A stretch of 64,000 nucleotides of DNA, from positions 268,611 through 332,610 of the forward strand of contig LSRX01000174.1 in assembly GCA_001939145.1 (NCBI GenBank). The letters are read 5' to 3'. Positions 19,072-31,019 of the stretch are shown here, piece after piece; within the stretch, counting starts at the first letter, position 1, and the number at the start of each line of letters is the position of its first letter. The notes under the pieces were generated by a model, which had not been told where the DNA came from, did not search any database, and worked only from the letters and a program-made list of their open reading frames with translations. Both the position numbers and the translations under genes were made by a program. This DNA comes from Symbiodinium microadriaticum (taxonomy: Eukaryota; Sar; Dinophyceae; Suessiales; Symbiodiniaceae).

Positions 19072-22000
19072 ACCTGCTGCCGCTGCCCAGAGTGAGGTAG
19101 CAGATCAGGAGAAGGTCGGGGTCAAAGCCTTCAAAATCCTGCCGGCAAAGATCAGAACACTATTCGAGGGTGACCCCTTGCACTCGAGCTGGAATGATGT
19201 TCGCGGCTTGCTTGGGTCTAATGTCTCTGCGCCCTCGTGTGTTCTTCCGCCGACCCGCTTCGCGTGTCAGCTCAGGCAATGCTTTGTCACGTGCAGGCTT
19301 GTCAGTTAAAGTTCTGAAAGCCACGATTCTCTCCGCCACAAGTCACGGCCCGTATCTCGATTGCATATCCCCAGAAGCTACAGAAAGGCTGGCAATTACT
19401 TGTACACTTTTAACTTTTGTTCTAGGACTCAGAACTATACTATACTTCAGGCTCTGTGCCCAGCATAATGCATGATGCTACTGTCAAGGTTTCAGGGCGG
19501 CGGGACTTGGTTGAGCAAGCGCGAGCTTGTGGAGCAGTTCACGGAGAGGTTCCGGCACGACAGAGAGAAGTGGATCGATCTGTCTGAAGGCATGAAGCTG
19601 GACCTAGGGAAGGAAGTGAGCAGCGGGGAAGTTCCTACCCATCTGGACGAATGGGCTCGCCACACATCCGTGAAAAATCGAGGTGTTTACGCTGCTTGGA
19701 CGCATTGCCTGGCCGTCTGTTAGCTTGCGGTCATCCAAGAGACAGTTTGCGAAGCATGTCGTTGTCTGACAACCGAGATTCGAAACAAAGGGTGGTTCGC
19801 TCTGACGGAAAGGTGCAAGTCTTTGGTGGAGGAATGGACGATTTCGGCGGAGCTTTTGTCCTGCCTGGCCGCAGAAACTAGCCGGCACTTTACTTTTGTT
19901 GTTAGCCAAATCGTCGGTGTAGACCATGTGTGCGTCTACGTGCGGACAATAACAAGGACCAAGTGGACGAGCCGTGGGACGCTGATGCGGAGCTGCCTCC
20001 TGCTGCAGAGGCAGAGGACCCCGAGGACGATGACGACGAGGGCGAGCCCACCAACCGGCAGGATTTCCAGAAATGGAGAGCCAAGTTTCGGAACAATGTG
20101 GAGCTGGCAGCCGAACTGTATCAAGACAGGCGCCACTTTTTTTTCGAGCATGATTCGTTTCAGAATGTTTGGCATGTGTTCTCATGTACCAGGTCGCTGC
20201 AGCAGAGTCTCCGGATGATCTACGTGACCACCCGACCAGCAGCCCAGGAGTATTATGATGCCATCCAGATTCACAAGCAGGGCCAAGCGACTTGATTGCA
20301 TCACAAGTTTTCGTGCACGCATAACAGGTGCACAGGTGCTGCTGTGAGAGAAATCCTTGCAGGCGTCTCAGCTGAAGTGGACTGCAGCAAGATGCTCGGG
20401 TTCCTGGTACAAGACAGTCCTACGAACTCTTGTAATGATACATGACGCTGCAGCACTTGCCGACATGGGGCTGTCGGCGTGGCACTCTGCAGCCCCTGCA
20501 AGTGGCGAAGAGAGCTGGGTTCAGGAGGAGACAGCGTTCCTGGAAACAGCCTGGAAGGTCCTTGTGGAAATCAGCAGCGCCAGGACGGGACGTCGCGAGT
20601 TAGGAGGGCTCAGTGGTGATTAATTAGTGCTGGGCAAACTCGTGTGCGGCAGGTGCTGGTCCCAGGCCATGTACAGCACCTGCATGCCCTTCGCAATGTC
20701 TGCTGTCTTCGGGCCCAGCAACACACACGGGCCTGCTATGGAGTTCATCAGGAACCTAGATGCTGGCCTTGCCGAAGCCCATCGCCTCTTGGCGAGGGAG
20801 CCTGGCAGTGCGACGGGAGTAGCTGTGACTGCCCTTTTGAAGGATTTGTGGTGGCATACAACGCAACTGGCGTTGGAAGGTATCCAGACATGTCGAGATG
20901 CGCGGTTTTCCGCGTCCTGCTCGGAGCTGCGAAGCTTCGTCTTCTGTTGCTTTGCCGGACCATCAAACACGAAATTCACATGTGAAGACGTGTTTGCCCA
21001 TATGGCGCACGTCACCCAGCGAAGCCAGAAGGGTGCACAGGTGATGAGCAAGCAACCCGGTCGCAACCAGACTTGTTGTGCATGTTGGGAGTCAATTTGG
21101 TTTGCGTGGGACGGGTTCGCTGCAGGTGGTGCAGATATTTTTATGCCTCGACATGCACCTCCGCATTGAATAACGGCTACAAGCACATTGGCTGCGAATC
21201 GTCCGACTACCACACGATTCAAATGGAGAAGTCGGAGCGGTACGGATTGTACTTTTCTGCAACGCGGCCGCCAGACCAGCGCTTGGAGCTCGGGTCTTTG
21301 GAACAGGTGAAGCAAAAGTGGGGCACGGCCGGCACGCTGGCTGACATGAGGATGTGCGCAGCCACGGTGACTGTGCAGAGGTGCGCTGAGCAGGGCAGCT
21401 TCGAGGCAGTGGCGGACTACTGGACAGGCACATTCCGTGACAGAGACAGATTTAAGACTTTAGACCTCCTTCCGTCGGATGTGATCTCAAGCCATGTGCT
21501 TTCCCTGCCCCACGCAGGTGTGTTCTTCTCGAAAGGCCTCGTGATCTTGAACAGCGCTGAAGACACGGCTTACCTGTCCTTGGGCTTTCGCGGATGGGCT
21601 GCCCAAGCCGTCCCGCTCCAGATCGTGGGGAGGACGCAGGGTGGTGAGCTGATGTTTGTGGTGTCAGCAGAGATCGTTCAAGGACGGATGCAGCCACACT
21701 GGCTCTGGAACAGCACCGCAACAGCGACAGGCACACGATGGAAAGCCTGTCAGGTGAACATCATGCACCCGGCGTGCCTACCTGCGCAGCACCGCCGACA
21801 CGTCTGTGCCCTGCGCCAATGCAGCCCCGTCGAGGGGTTAGTCAAGGCTTGCTTGCGCGCAAGCTGCGTGCTGACCCAGGACGTCATAGTTAAGCTGTGC
21901 AAAGCCAACAAGGCACCGAAAGCGGTTCCTACAGGGAAACTGAACAAGAAAGGAAAGAGAAGTACGAGGAAAGGGGACCACGTGCGAGCTCTTCTTTCCG

Positions 22001-22807
22001 TGGTCTTCCCTGAGATGGATTCAGAGTCCGATGAGTACACCCGGATCCTGGAAGGTCTGGTTGGTGGGACATCCCCCACTGTGGCGGAAGATTGCTCAGA
22101 GGAAATCCTCAGTGGTATCAAAGCTCTCGATCCAGACAACCAAGAGAAGTTTGCCGGTTTGCGCAGCATGGCTGAAAAAGTAGAGGTGGAGAAGCAGGTG
22201 AGAAAGCGAGTTCGCAAAGCTCGAGCAGGAGAGGGGCGGTCCAGTGGCCAGGACAGCAAGGACCCTGCAAGCAGCTCAGGCGCTCAGCCACGGGCAGAGC
22301 GTGAAGATGCCAGTGACGCACAACGAGGATCGGGCTGGAATTTCTGAGACCCTAAACCCTAAACCCTTAAACCCTTAAACCCTGAAATTCTGAAAAGCCA
22401 CCCGCCCCAAAGCTGTGAACTTTGAGCACATTGACAGACTCCACAAGCAAGCTTCAAATCCGACACTTCAAACCGGAAACAACATTACAGTAATCGCTTC
22501 TAGAAGCCACCTGCCAGGTCCAAGCAAGCAGCCCAATCAGCCGAAGGCCCACTTCACGCCGAGCGCTTTGCGACTCTTCTGTCTGAGGGCTGTAGGGTGT
22601 CGGGTTGGGGCCTTGGAGTTTAGAGGGTATTTTGGCTTGTTCAGGTTTTGTTAGCGTCTTTGGGGTTGTCAGGGTTGCAACGGTACCGAAGCGGCAGGGT
22701 TAGGAGGCTTTCAGAGGTTTGTGAGTGAGTGACTCTGTGTGTGTGTGTGTGTGTGTGTGTTGGTTGGTGTGTGGGTGTGGGTGTGTGTGTCTCTGTCTCT
22801 GTGTGTG

Positions 22808-22842
<35 letters not shown>

Positions 22843-23705
22843 GGGTTGGTNNNNNNNNNNNNNNNNNNNNNNNNNNNNNNNNNNNNNNNNNNNNNNNNNN
22901 NNNNNNNNNNNNNNNNNNNNNNGGTGGGTAGGTGGGTGGGGCGTGTGTGCGTGTGTCTGTGTCCTTGGGTAGGTCTACGTGGCCGCGGCCCTATGTTCCC
23001 GAATCGTAAGTTCAACTTCCAAAGCTGTGTCACAAGCCCCTAACTTCTTCGGATCCGAGGAATGAGCTGCTGCCTGGGGGGGGGGGCACCGCATCCCCCA
23101 GGTCTATATGCAACGGAATCCGGTCGCAAGGACGTATCAAGCATTCTACCCAGGTCGCTCACCTAATCCTGTATTGTCGAGTCCTGCGTGTAGTCCGTAG
23201 TCTAAACTTAAACCTATCCCTTGCTATTCATGCTCGGGCCTCGTTTGTGCAAAGAGTTAATTTATAAAGCAATTAGCAGCTGAGTCGACAAAGCAGCTGG
23301 ACTTGGCGCCGGCAGCAGATGTTGCACCTGGGGTGGCGTTCAACGCCGACTTTCCGAAGAGCAAGCACTCTATGAGGTGTTGCAGAAGGTATGGGATCTT
23401 CATTTCAAAAATGCAAAGCACGTTCGGGAAGGTGACATATTGTCGCTTGGTTCTGTTATTACTGTCTTTGCATGGGACACTGAAATCACCCGAGCTCACC
23501 CCGTCATCGCCCTAGGCCAACTTTTGACCAAGTTCGAGCAGCTGTCCGTCAGCTGCGTGCAGCAGAGGAGCCAGCGCCGGCACGTGCAGCGCCCAAGACG
23601 TCTGCAGCCAGCACGAATCCGAATCGCGAGTTGCGCATCGCACGGCCAAAGCCGAGTGTGATGGAACCAGCCAGCAAACGACGCAAGAAGGATGCTAAGA
23701 GCTAA
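19052..23705 (+). CDS. Gene C: long multi-exon protein of unknown function, probably a lineage-specific repeated family
   Basis: Exons in order: EVADQEKVGVKAFKILPAKI (about 19095-19170); GGTWLSKRELVEQFTERF (19496-19682); a phase-compatible exon SLRSMSLSDNRDSKQRVV ... MDDFGGAFVLPG (about 19740-19870); acidic DQVDEPWDADAELPPAAEAE ... FFFEHDSFQNVWHVFS (from 19957); YKTVLRTLVMIHDAAALADM (about 20400-20600); WSQAMYSTCMPFAMSAVFGP ... FAGPSNTKFTCEDVFAHMAH (about 20655-21045); and a large exon RYFYASTCTSALNNGYK ... LLPSDVISSHVLSLPHAG ... LGFRGWAAQAVPLQIV to about 22330. A last exon, RQLRAAEEPAPARAAPK ... EPASKRRKKDAKS, stops at 23703-23705. The ends are Lys-rich and disordered, the middle folded. The FAGPxNTK and LGFRGW blocks recall an unannotated family repeated in dinoflagellate gene sets; this is from memory and unverified. 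A sequence gap lies in the intron at 22851-22922. Confidence 0.65.
22347..22386 (-). repeat. CCCTAAA telomere-type block
   Basis: About four CCCTAAA-like units just after the large exon of gene C, inside its probable penultimate intron. Confidence 0.85.
22735..22850. repeat. (GT)n microsatellite bordering the gap
   Basis: GT dinucleotide array with a few interruptions. The assembly breaks at its right end. Confidence 0.95.
22851..22922. other. Assembly gap, 72 N
   Basis: A run of 72 undetermined bases between GT-rich flanks. The real length may differ. Confidence 0.99.
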
Positions 23706-24788
23706 GGGGATCCGGTACCCGGTATGGTCTTGAGGCTTTCACAAGACATGTGTGAGTTGAAACTCCCGAAGTGAGCATCCTCTCTTGGCGACAACTTCGT
23801 GTCACGCATGTGCCTAAGGCATACCGCACAACAAACCTGCTACAGTGCACCGCCAGAAAAAAAGACTTGTTGGCCGCGACCTAATGGTTACTCTTCTCCT
23901 TTAAAGATCAGGAGCCTTGGCCGAAGTCAGTCCCCAGGGTCGCTTCGGGATTTTAGATTAGAGTCTCTTGCTGTTGATTTTGGGTGCTTTTTGGTATGTT
24001 TCTTTAGAGTCGTTTTGCTCTTTCGGTGATGTGGTAAGGGTCTGTACTCAGGACTTAGGGCTAGGTCTAGGCTGACAGTTATGGGTCCCCCAAACTCCCA
24101 AATGCTTTCATCAATAAGCCCAGGATAGCAACAGGATAGAACCAATCTTCCTTATCCCTTTTTGATGATAAGTTAAGGATAAAACAATCCACCCTCCCCC
24201 CCACACCCCCTCCGCCTATCCCATGATTTTAAGCACCTATATGATCAGTTCAGAATGAAGAACCCTAAAAGATAGGTTCTTTAGAGTTCAGGAAGATTTG
24301 AAACCCGAAACATGAACGATAAACTAGACAAGATTTAGGGTGGAGGCTTTGTCGGCAGAGTCAGAGATAATCGATTCGACGAAGTAGTTCCACAAATCCC
24401 GAAAAAACGTCCACAGCACGGCAAAACGGCTGGCGTAGTGTCAGTGGCTTCCGATGTGGGTTGGTTTCGAGTTGTCGGTGTTGAAGGTTGGGGTGTTGGA
24501 CCCCTAAAGGAGCTTCGTTGGCTATGTGGATAGTAATACTGGTATTAATACTAATATTGATATAGCAACATGATATTTGTCGTAGTGTTAGTATCAATAA
24601 AGTGCTGGTGATTTTCGGTGCAATTAGAGTGCAGCTAAGGTTGAGCTTTGCAGGAGCTTATATGAAAACTTGTTCTCGTGACCGAGCATCAACTCTAGGC
24701 CCGCAGCCCATAAAGCAAAAACACCCTCAAACCCTGCAAACCCTGCACCCTAAGCCAAGCTGGGTGCCTCAGCTGTGAGCTTTTCCGC
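23706..24788. other. Intergenic, no gene recognised
   Basis: After the gene C stop there is no coherent exon. The stretch contains the dispersed repeat at 24150-24290, and its last 80 bases carry CCCT-rich words. Confidence 0.5.
24150..24290 (-). repeat. Dispersed repeat, reverse copy of part of the 1,015-bp segment
   Basis: Read on the minus strand this resembles 4333-4450 (and 5449-5566): CTAAAGAACCTA, then ATCATGG..AGG.GGAGGGGGTGTGG, then TTGT.TTAT.CTTA.CTTATC in the same order, with insertions between. It suggests a mobile family with a G-rich core. Confidence 0.6.
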
Positions 24789-25076
24789 GTGGCCGCTTTA
24801 AGCTGGCACGCCGAGCCTCACCTGCTCAGTCACTTTCGGGCTTCTCGCACCTGCCTGGGGGCCACGTGGGACAACTGCGACCGTGCAAGCATCCACCCCC
24901 CCAGAAGACCTTTAGCCTCGAGTTTGAGGGCCAACACTATCGGTCCTTTGGGTGCTCCGAAGACGGAATGCATAGTAACTCCTGCCTACTGGGACAAGCT
25001 GCGTGATGTAATGGACTCACCCCTTCAGAGCTACAGCCGCCTGTTTCTGGATGTTGTCTTGCTCCTAAAGACATGA
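24789..25076 (+). CDS. Weak candidate exon
   Basis: An open frame ends with TGA at 25074. Its second half (IVTPAYWDKLRDVMDSPLQS, YSRLFLDVVLLLKT) looks like protein, while another frame over the middle reads FSLEFEGQHYRSFGCSEDGM. The two may be parts of neighbouring exons. No family recognised. Confidence 0.25.
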   Translation: MAALSWHAEPHLLSHFRASRTCLGATWDNCDRASIHPPRRPLASSLRANTIGPLGAPKTECIVTPAYWDKLRDVMDSPLQSYSRLFLDVVLLLKT

Positions 25077-26100
25077 TGCCAGTCATTCTGATTCGTCATT
25101 GTCCTGCCCGGCCCACCGGTGCATGTTTCCATGTTCATTATTTCAATTATTTCGCATGTGTGTGACAATGTCGCAGTTTGCTGCGACCCTGAAACGCAAG
25201 AAATGTGGATCACTTGTCTCACCGTCGTGGTGCTTTTGAGACCCACCCCTACAACATCTTTCAGACCACAGACCTGACCCAACTTGCCAGAAGCCTTGCC
25301 TGTTAAATCATGCATTGATGTTCAAGCGGAGACAGCTTTGAGGTCTTAAATGGATAGCTTGAGGAGGTCTCAAAGGACAAGCTTGCGGCATGTTGAGCCT
25401 AGAGTCTAGGCTCCATATCTTCATGTGCCACATGCAGCGCAAAAACAGCAAGCTTACTTATGCAGAATGTACTCACCCGCAGGCTCCAATCATGCCGAAT
25501 TCGCCCAGTGTTTTTTTGAATTAGGGCTTATAAGGCTTCAAAGCCGTCGTTAACTCTCCTGATCCTGAGCAGGAAAACGCCGAAGAAGGATTTAGTTGAA
25601 CTGCAGCCATGGCGCTCTCGTCCCCTGAGCGCGATGCCGGGCGATCTCCGGAGCCTCTGGGCAGCAGAGCTTTGAGTTTGAGGCTTCGGGCCAAGGATGC
25701 CTTTAGAATTGTTAAGAGTTTAGGGTTTAGGATCGCTTTTAAATCTTGGGGCCAAGGACTAGTGAGAGTATCTTGATCGTACTTGCCATGCTTTCTGCCA
25801 CTTGTAGCGCCGCGCCCGCACCTGTTTCGCTACCAGTACTATCAGCACGGATGGAAGGCTCGAGATTTGATGCCTTGCGTCAGGATCTGGTGATTTGGAC
25901 CGGTGTTTGGCAACATCAACTGTTGATTGAGTTAGATCTATTTGACGACAGGGTCGTGCACACGCCTTTGAGTGTTACATGATTCAAGGGCTGCATGGCT
26001 CTTCGATAAGTTCCAGTCCCCTCGGGGAATCACAGTCCTTGTCGGGGGGCCCTGGTTTGAAGTGCAGATACCTCCAAGGAACCGAACTGCTCTCTGCTTC
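25077..26100. other. No gene recognised
   Basis: Unique sequence with a short TTTAGGG word at 25722-25733 and a CCCTAAA block at 26105-26125. A frame at 25746-25982 is open but unremarkable. Confidence 0.45.
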
Positions 26101-26234
26101 GACCCCCCTAAACCCTAAACCCTAAACCGTAAGCAGCATAAGCAGAGGCGGGAGATGGAAAGGTCGAACCGAGCGTCTTCCTACACCGGAACCCGGAGAC
26201 TCCCAAACCCCCCTAATTAAGGAACATACTTTAG

Positions 26235-26465
26235 ACTATAATAGGAACCCGAATATATAGTTTAAGCGATAATCGTAACCCTAATATATACTTTATAATA
26301 ACCTATAATCGGAACTCTAATCTATACTTGCAACTATAATAGGAACCTTAATATATACTGTAAACTGTAATAGGAGCCCTAATATATACTGTGAACTAGA
26401 GTAGGGACCCCAATATATGCTTGAAACTACAATAGGAACCTTAATACATAGTTTAAACTATTATC
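26235..26465. repeat. 31-bp tandem satellite, about seven copies
   Basis: Unit of 31 bases beginning TAGGAACC and containing AATATATACT, repeated about seven times with 15-30 percent divergence, for example starts near 26310, 26342, 26373, 26404 and 26435. AT-rich, non-coding. Confidence 0.8.
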
Positions 26466-26656
26466 GACGCCCTCAGATGATTTAAGGTATGTTTCTTAAT
26501 TCCCTTACAGATCCCTTCAAGGATCCCTGTAAGGAACCCTTAAAGGTATATTCCTCAATTAAGACCCCAAACCCTAAACCCTATTTATGGCTTTGAGTCT
26601 CGGGGAAGCTCGTGGTTCGAGATGAGATGCAAAGATGAGATGTACCAGGGGTTGAG

Positions 26657-26745
26657 GTGCAGGGTTTTTAGGGTGTTAGGGTGTTTTGGGTTTTAGGGTT
26701 TTAGGGTTGAGGCTTTAATTTGGGCTTAGGGTTTAGTTTTAGGGT
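26657..26745 (+). repeat. TTTAGGG/TTTTAGGG block
   Basis: Loose TTTAGGG-type units. About 80 bases upstream (26569-26583) is a short CCCTAAA block; the interval reads open (SRGSSWFEMRCKDEMYQ) and may be a small exon. Confidence 0.75.
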
Positions 26746-27144
26746 TTTTAGGATTGAAGTCCGCAGCCCCCCGACATCCCCGACACCACCCGGAGGAATG
26801 TCAAAGAGAGCGCGACTGGCCAAGGTCACCTCCGGAAGAGCACCTTGCTCACATCTCAGAAGTGCTGCGTCAGAGCCGCAGACCCAGGAGTTTATTGCTA
26901 GGTGTGACGGTTGAAAGTTGAGGTTTGCGATCAATGAAGCATGTCGGTTCAGGGGGTTTGCAGAGTTGGGGTTCAGGTTTGGATTATCTTGGATCTTTGC
27001 ATGCTTGGTATTTCTTTTGGGGCTTCGGGTTGGTAGTGCAGTGATGCATTCTGTGGAGGCTGGGGGCATTCACAGTCCAGGCTTTTTGGTGCATGAACGA
27101 TGCCAACTTCATGATTCAGGTTTATGGGTTAGGCAGGTGGGCCC

Positions 27145-27345
27145 TAAACCCTAAAACCCTAAACCCTAAACCGTTAGGGTCAAGGGTGACGGGCACCCAA
27201 GTAGCAGTGCTTGCTTGCAAGTCCAGAGCCTTGGGTAGGCCTCCAAGCCCTGCCCTTACCGCTGGTTTAGGGTTTAGGGTTTCATGGGGTTTCACAGGGT
27301 TTCATAGGGTTTCATAGGGTTTAGGGGTTTCGGGTTTAGGATGCC
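27145..27345. repeat. CCCTAAA block then TTTAGGG block
   Basis: CCCTAAA units at 27143-27173, about 90 bases of unique sequence, then TTTAGGG and TTTCATAGGG units at 27264-27345. Same outward-facing layout as at 28.1, 59.4 and 60.4 kb. Confidence 0.8.
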
Positions 27346-27398
27346 CAACCAGCTCCTTTAGGGCTCCGCATCTGCGACGAAGGATCTCGCAGTGGGCA

Positions 27399-27491
27399 GT
27401 TCTCTAAAATAGGATGCCTTTTTTTGGTTCCCCCCAAACAGTACGGCACCCTTTTAAAAAGGAGCCTAAAAGGGATCCTACTTTAGAGAAC
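27399..27491. mobile_element. Short foldback element
   Basis: Arms 27399-27417 and 27473-27491 are inverted repeats (17 of 19 bases pair; GTTCTCTAAA against TTTAGAGAAC). The inside is rich in CCTTTT/AAAAGG. No coding capacity. Confidence 0.6.
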
Positions 27492-27731
27492 TTTTTCTAC
27501 CCACCTTTGACAAGTAGGCACCGCCTAACATCGCAGCTCCCCTTAAGGCCCTAAAGCTCCGAACCCTTAAACCCGTAAGCTTACTGAAACGCTTAAGCCC
27601 CCAACCCAGAAACCCTTATAGCCCTTACAGAAACGCGTCTATGCCCTAAACCCATAAGCCCTCATAGCCCCAGACGGACAAAAAAAGAGAGCCCCCTCTC
27701 CACAACAACGCACATAACCCAAAGGGCTACA

Positions 27732-27825
27732 TAGATGGGATGAAGGTAGGTGGGGTTATCCCAAAAAATTAGAGTCCTTGTTCATAGATGGGATTCTTCA
27801 TCCTACCTGCCTTCATCCCACCTTT
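27732..27825. mobile_element. Short foldback element
   Basis: GATGGGATGAAGGTAGG near 27733 pairs imperfectly with CCTGCCTTCATCCCACC near 27806-27822, around an AT-rich centre. MITE-like, without genes. Confidence 0.5.
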
Positions 27826-27899
27826 TGAGGCCTCCAAATATCCTTATGGCTCCTTATTATAGTTATGGTAGAAAGAAGCCCAAAACCCTACTAAATATT

Positions 27900-28075
27900 A
27901 AGGCCCCTACAGTACACCCTTATACCCTAACCACTAAACCCTAACCCCCAAAACCCTAAAACCCTAAAACCCTAAACCCCTAAACCCTTAAACCCCCAAG
28001 CCCTAAACCCCGAAACCTCTAAACCCCTAAAACCCTAAACCTTAAACCCTAAACCCTAAACCCCTAGACCCTCTT
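27900..28075 (-). repeat. CCCTAAA telomere-type array
   Basis: About 20 CCCTAAA, CCCCTAAA and CCCAAAA units, imperfect. Confidence 0.9.
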
Positions 28076-28091
28076 CTGTGCAACTTCCAAA

Positions 28092-28170
28092 GTCCGGACC
28101 TTCACGGAGGCGACCTGGAAGTGTCGAGCTCTGGCACCTCGCGGCCCGAGGCAGGCAGAGTTCAGAAAGC
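28092..28170 (+). CDS. Candidate small exon between telomere-type arrays
   Basis: After CTTCCAAAG the frame reads SGPSRRRPGSVELWHLAARG then RQSSE, followed by a TTTAGGG array from 28200. Without transcript support it is weak, but it sits in the 125-base window between the upstream CCCTAAA and downstream TTTAGGG arrays. Confidence 0.25.
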
Positions 28171-28199
28171 TTGCGGAGGGTCTTTGGAAATTTAATAAA

Positions 28200-28440
28200 A
28201 GGGGCTTAGGGGTTTAGGGCTTAGGGGTTTAGGGTTTAGGGCTTTAGGGCTGCAGGGCTTTAGGGTTTAGGGCTTTAGGGTTTTAGGCTTTCTAGGGGCT
28301 CTATCGGATTTTAGGGGTTTTTGAGTCTAGGGCTTTCGAGTTTTTGGTTTCGGGTTTAGGGCTTTTAAGGGCTCGTGGTTAAAGGGTTATAGGGTTAGGG
28401 CGTATAAGGTTTATGGGTTTACGGTTTCGGGCATGTTTGC
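28200..28440 (+). repeat. TTTAGGG telomere-type array, degenerate
   Basis: Units TTTAGGG, GCTTAGGG, GCTTTAGGG and TTTTAGGG, decaying towards 28440. A second small block lies at 28560-28585. Confidence 0.85.
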
Positions 28441-28587
28441 GTCTGAGGCTTGGTCGCGTGGGACACATGGGGGGTCAACCGGCTCAGGTTCCAGGAACTC
28501 GGGTCAAGACTGAATCGAGGCACTCTTCCTCATAGGCTGAAGGGCTTATAATTACCGAGTTTAGGGTTTAGGCTTTAGGGTTTAGAA

Positions 28588-28730
28588 TTGCAGGCAGAAA
28601 GCTCCTTGAAGTTTCAGCGCCTCGGGCGACATCATGGGCGGGCATGTTGCTTTGGGTGCAATAGTAATGCGAAGCTGGAGGATGGTACTAGCAGCGACTT
28701 GTGCCTACGTAGTGTGGGAGCTTCGGGGAG
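28588..28730 (+). CDS. Weak candidate exon
   Basis: After GAATTGCAG the frame reads AESSLKFQRLGRHHGRACCF then GCNSNAKLEDGTSSDLC. It follows a TTTAGGG block. No family recognised. Confidence 0.25.
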
Positions 28731-29209
28731 CTTTGTGAGGGGCCCAGAATCCAAGCATCTCGGGACCCTGGGGGCTCTGAGTCCGTCTCTGTTTTGGACC
28801 CTTCCGGCTCGGAGGCCTTGAGTTTAGGGCTTTTGGCTGGCTGGAGTCAAGATTGTGATCCTGAGCCTCTCCGCCCCAAGTAGGGTTTAGATAGGAGCCG
28901 GAGTTTCCAAGAGAGGTGACTCCTGAATTCCGAAACAACACCCCCACAGCCTTCGCACCCCCCACCACTGGATTACGGCCTAGCTGTAGCTCTGATACAA
29001 GGGAAATTCGGCCTTGGGTCCTTTGTCGCGGCCTGGAATCCGAAGCCACAAAACCCCAACCTCTAAACACTAAACCCCTAAACCCCTAAACCCAAACCTC
29101 TTTTCCAAGCTACAGTAGCTGAGTAGGGAACCTTTATCTTTTGGGACCTCAATGCTCTTGCTAAAATTAAGAAGTCTAGCGTTCAGGTTACGGTTTAGGG
29201 TTTAACTCT

Positions 29210-29520
29210 TCTTGGGCCAGAGAAGCGGAGATAGAATCGCATCGAAGTTCTTTGTCAGGAGGAATGGACAGCAGCCTTTCGCCAGGCCCCGTGATGGTCA
29301 TTTCCACTCCAGTGGGTTTTCGGTTTAAAGATTTTTTGTGCCGAGTAGGGTGTTCATTGCGGTTTGTGGTTGATGGGTTAGTTTGTATAGCAGTGGGGTT
29401 AGGTGCATGTTTTTTTTTTGCAGGTTCCGCCACGAAGTTGCCATTTGGAAACAGCGTCTTTTTGGTTGACAGGCGCACATTGGTGACATACGGCCTACCC
29501 TACTTTGTGCCAACCTGCAC
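29210..29520 (+). CDS. Two candidate exons in one frame, unknown protein
   Basis: First part, AREAEIESHRSSLSGGMDSS then LSPGPVMVISTP, ends at a GT donor near 29311. Second part follows a T-run and GCAG at 29413-29424 and reads SATKLPFGNSVFLVDRRTLV then TYGLPYFVPTC. The sequence between is GT-rich and intron-like. No family recognised. Confidence 0.3.
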
Positions 29521-30384
29521 CAGGGCTGGAACTCCTAGGGACGAGATTCGGGGCTGTTGCAGACATTTGAGCTCTGGGAGAAGGTCCTCTTGTTGCATGG
29601 GTGCTCTTGGCACAAAACGGAGTGCAATTTCTTTACAGCTTCCTCAAGTCGTGTTGTGCATGGGATCTTCTTTCGGAAATTCTCGGGTTGAGGGTGTGTT
29701 GGAGTTTTGCTGATTGTTACTGGCGCAGCGATATTGCGATGTGTTGATTCTTGTTGAGTTTTCGAGGCTTTGCACGATGCTAGAACTGCCATCAGGTTTC
29801 TGCGGTGTTAGCTAGTTGAACCTCATCGAACTCGTCGTAGATCCAAAGCCGAAACCCTGAAGCCTCAATCGTGAACTTTATATAAGCCCTAACCGGCTAG
29901 CTTAGCAAGCTCCAGAATCTCCGATCAGCTCCAAAGCTCCATAGCCTAACCTTCTTACCCCCACATCCCCAAACCTTTCAGTGGAAACCCTATACAATTC
30001 TAAAACTCGATAGCTCCAATCCGCACAGTCCAGCGGCAGGCAGTCGGCTATGTGTCCGGGGACGCCTCCTGGAGTGGAGGTGGGACAATCAGACTCACAG
30101 GTTGCGTTGTAGTCTTAGGATTTTAAGTTAACCTAATTGGGGGGGGGGGGGCTTCCGGACATAGGGGGACCCTAGTTGTAATATAGTACCCTAAATAGTA
30201 GGATCCTTATTATAAGGAGCCCAAAATAAGGCACCCTAATTTTCGGAAAGTCCCATTTAGAAACGAATCAGAACTAGTATGAATGTTCTCTGCAGGCTGA
30301 AGATTCTCGTGTTTGCTAGTGTATAGTTTGGTGCAGTGTAGGTGCCCGGGTATGTCTGTTCCAGGACATTGAACACAACCTCTA

Positions 30385-30830
30385 TCCCTTGAAAAAAGAT
30401 AGTCTTTTTCCTGTTATATTTGTGAGTTTGATGATGGCGATGGTCATGACAATGCCGGTCATGATGACGCTGGTGACCATGCTACAAATGGTGACGATGA
30501 TGCCAATGATGATGTGGAGGAAGAGGAGGAGGAAGTCGGCCTTGATGATGACGATGGAGACGGAGACGGTTGAGAATACGGTGCTGATATGTGCTGATTG
30601 TAGTGATGTTGTCGGGTAAAGATGCTGATGCTGTTGATGATGCTGCTGGGGATGCAGTTGGAAGTGACATCAACGATGGTATGATCACAGTGATGCTGGC
30701 GATATTGGCGATGCTGCTGCTGACGATGATGAAGATTCTTAATGATAGTGCAGAAGAAGAAGATGATGTTGTCGACAAGATGACTCTTCGATTGAACGCC
30801 GCGGTGGTTCCGGAAGCTTCGTTGTGAAGC
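30385..30830. repeat. GATGAT-rich low-complexity region
   Basis: Loose GAT/GATGCT repeats give Met/Val/Leu-rich, Asp-rich or Ser/Ile-rich peptides depending on frame. An Asp/Glu-rich protein cannot be excluded, but the composition explains the open frames. A run of G at 30138-30150 lies upstream. A similar GTTGATGATGTT region lies at 62.6-62.85 kb. Confidence 0.6.
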
Positions 30831-31019
30831 TTCGAAGCTGGAGCGTGAGCAGAGCTCTGAGCTCGAGTCGTCAGGAGCGTCAGAGTGTCAGCGACATGAA
30901 CCCCAGAGCGTCAGCGAAGCGAGTCTGCAGAAGCTCCAGAGTGTCAGTTGATTTCCGAACCTTCTTCTCGGTCCGGTTCTGCACCAATCTTGCAAATAAC
31001 ACTGTGTTTCGTTATTGCA

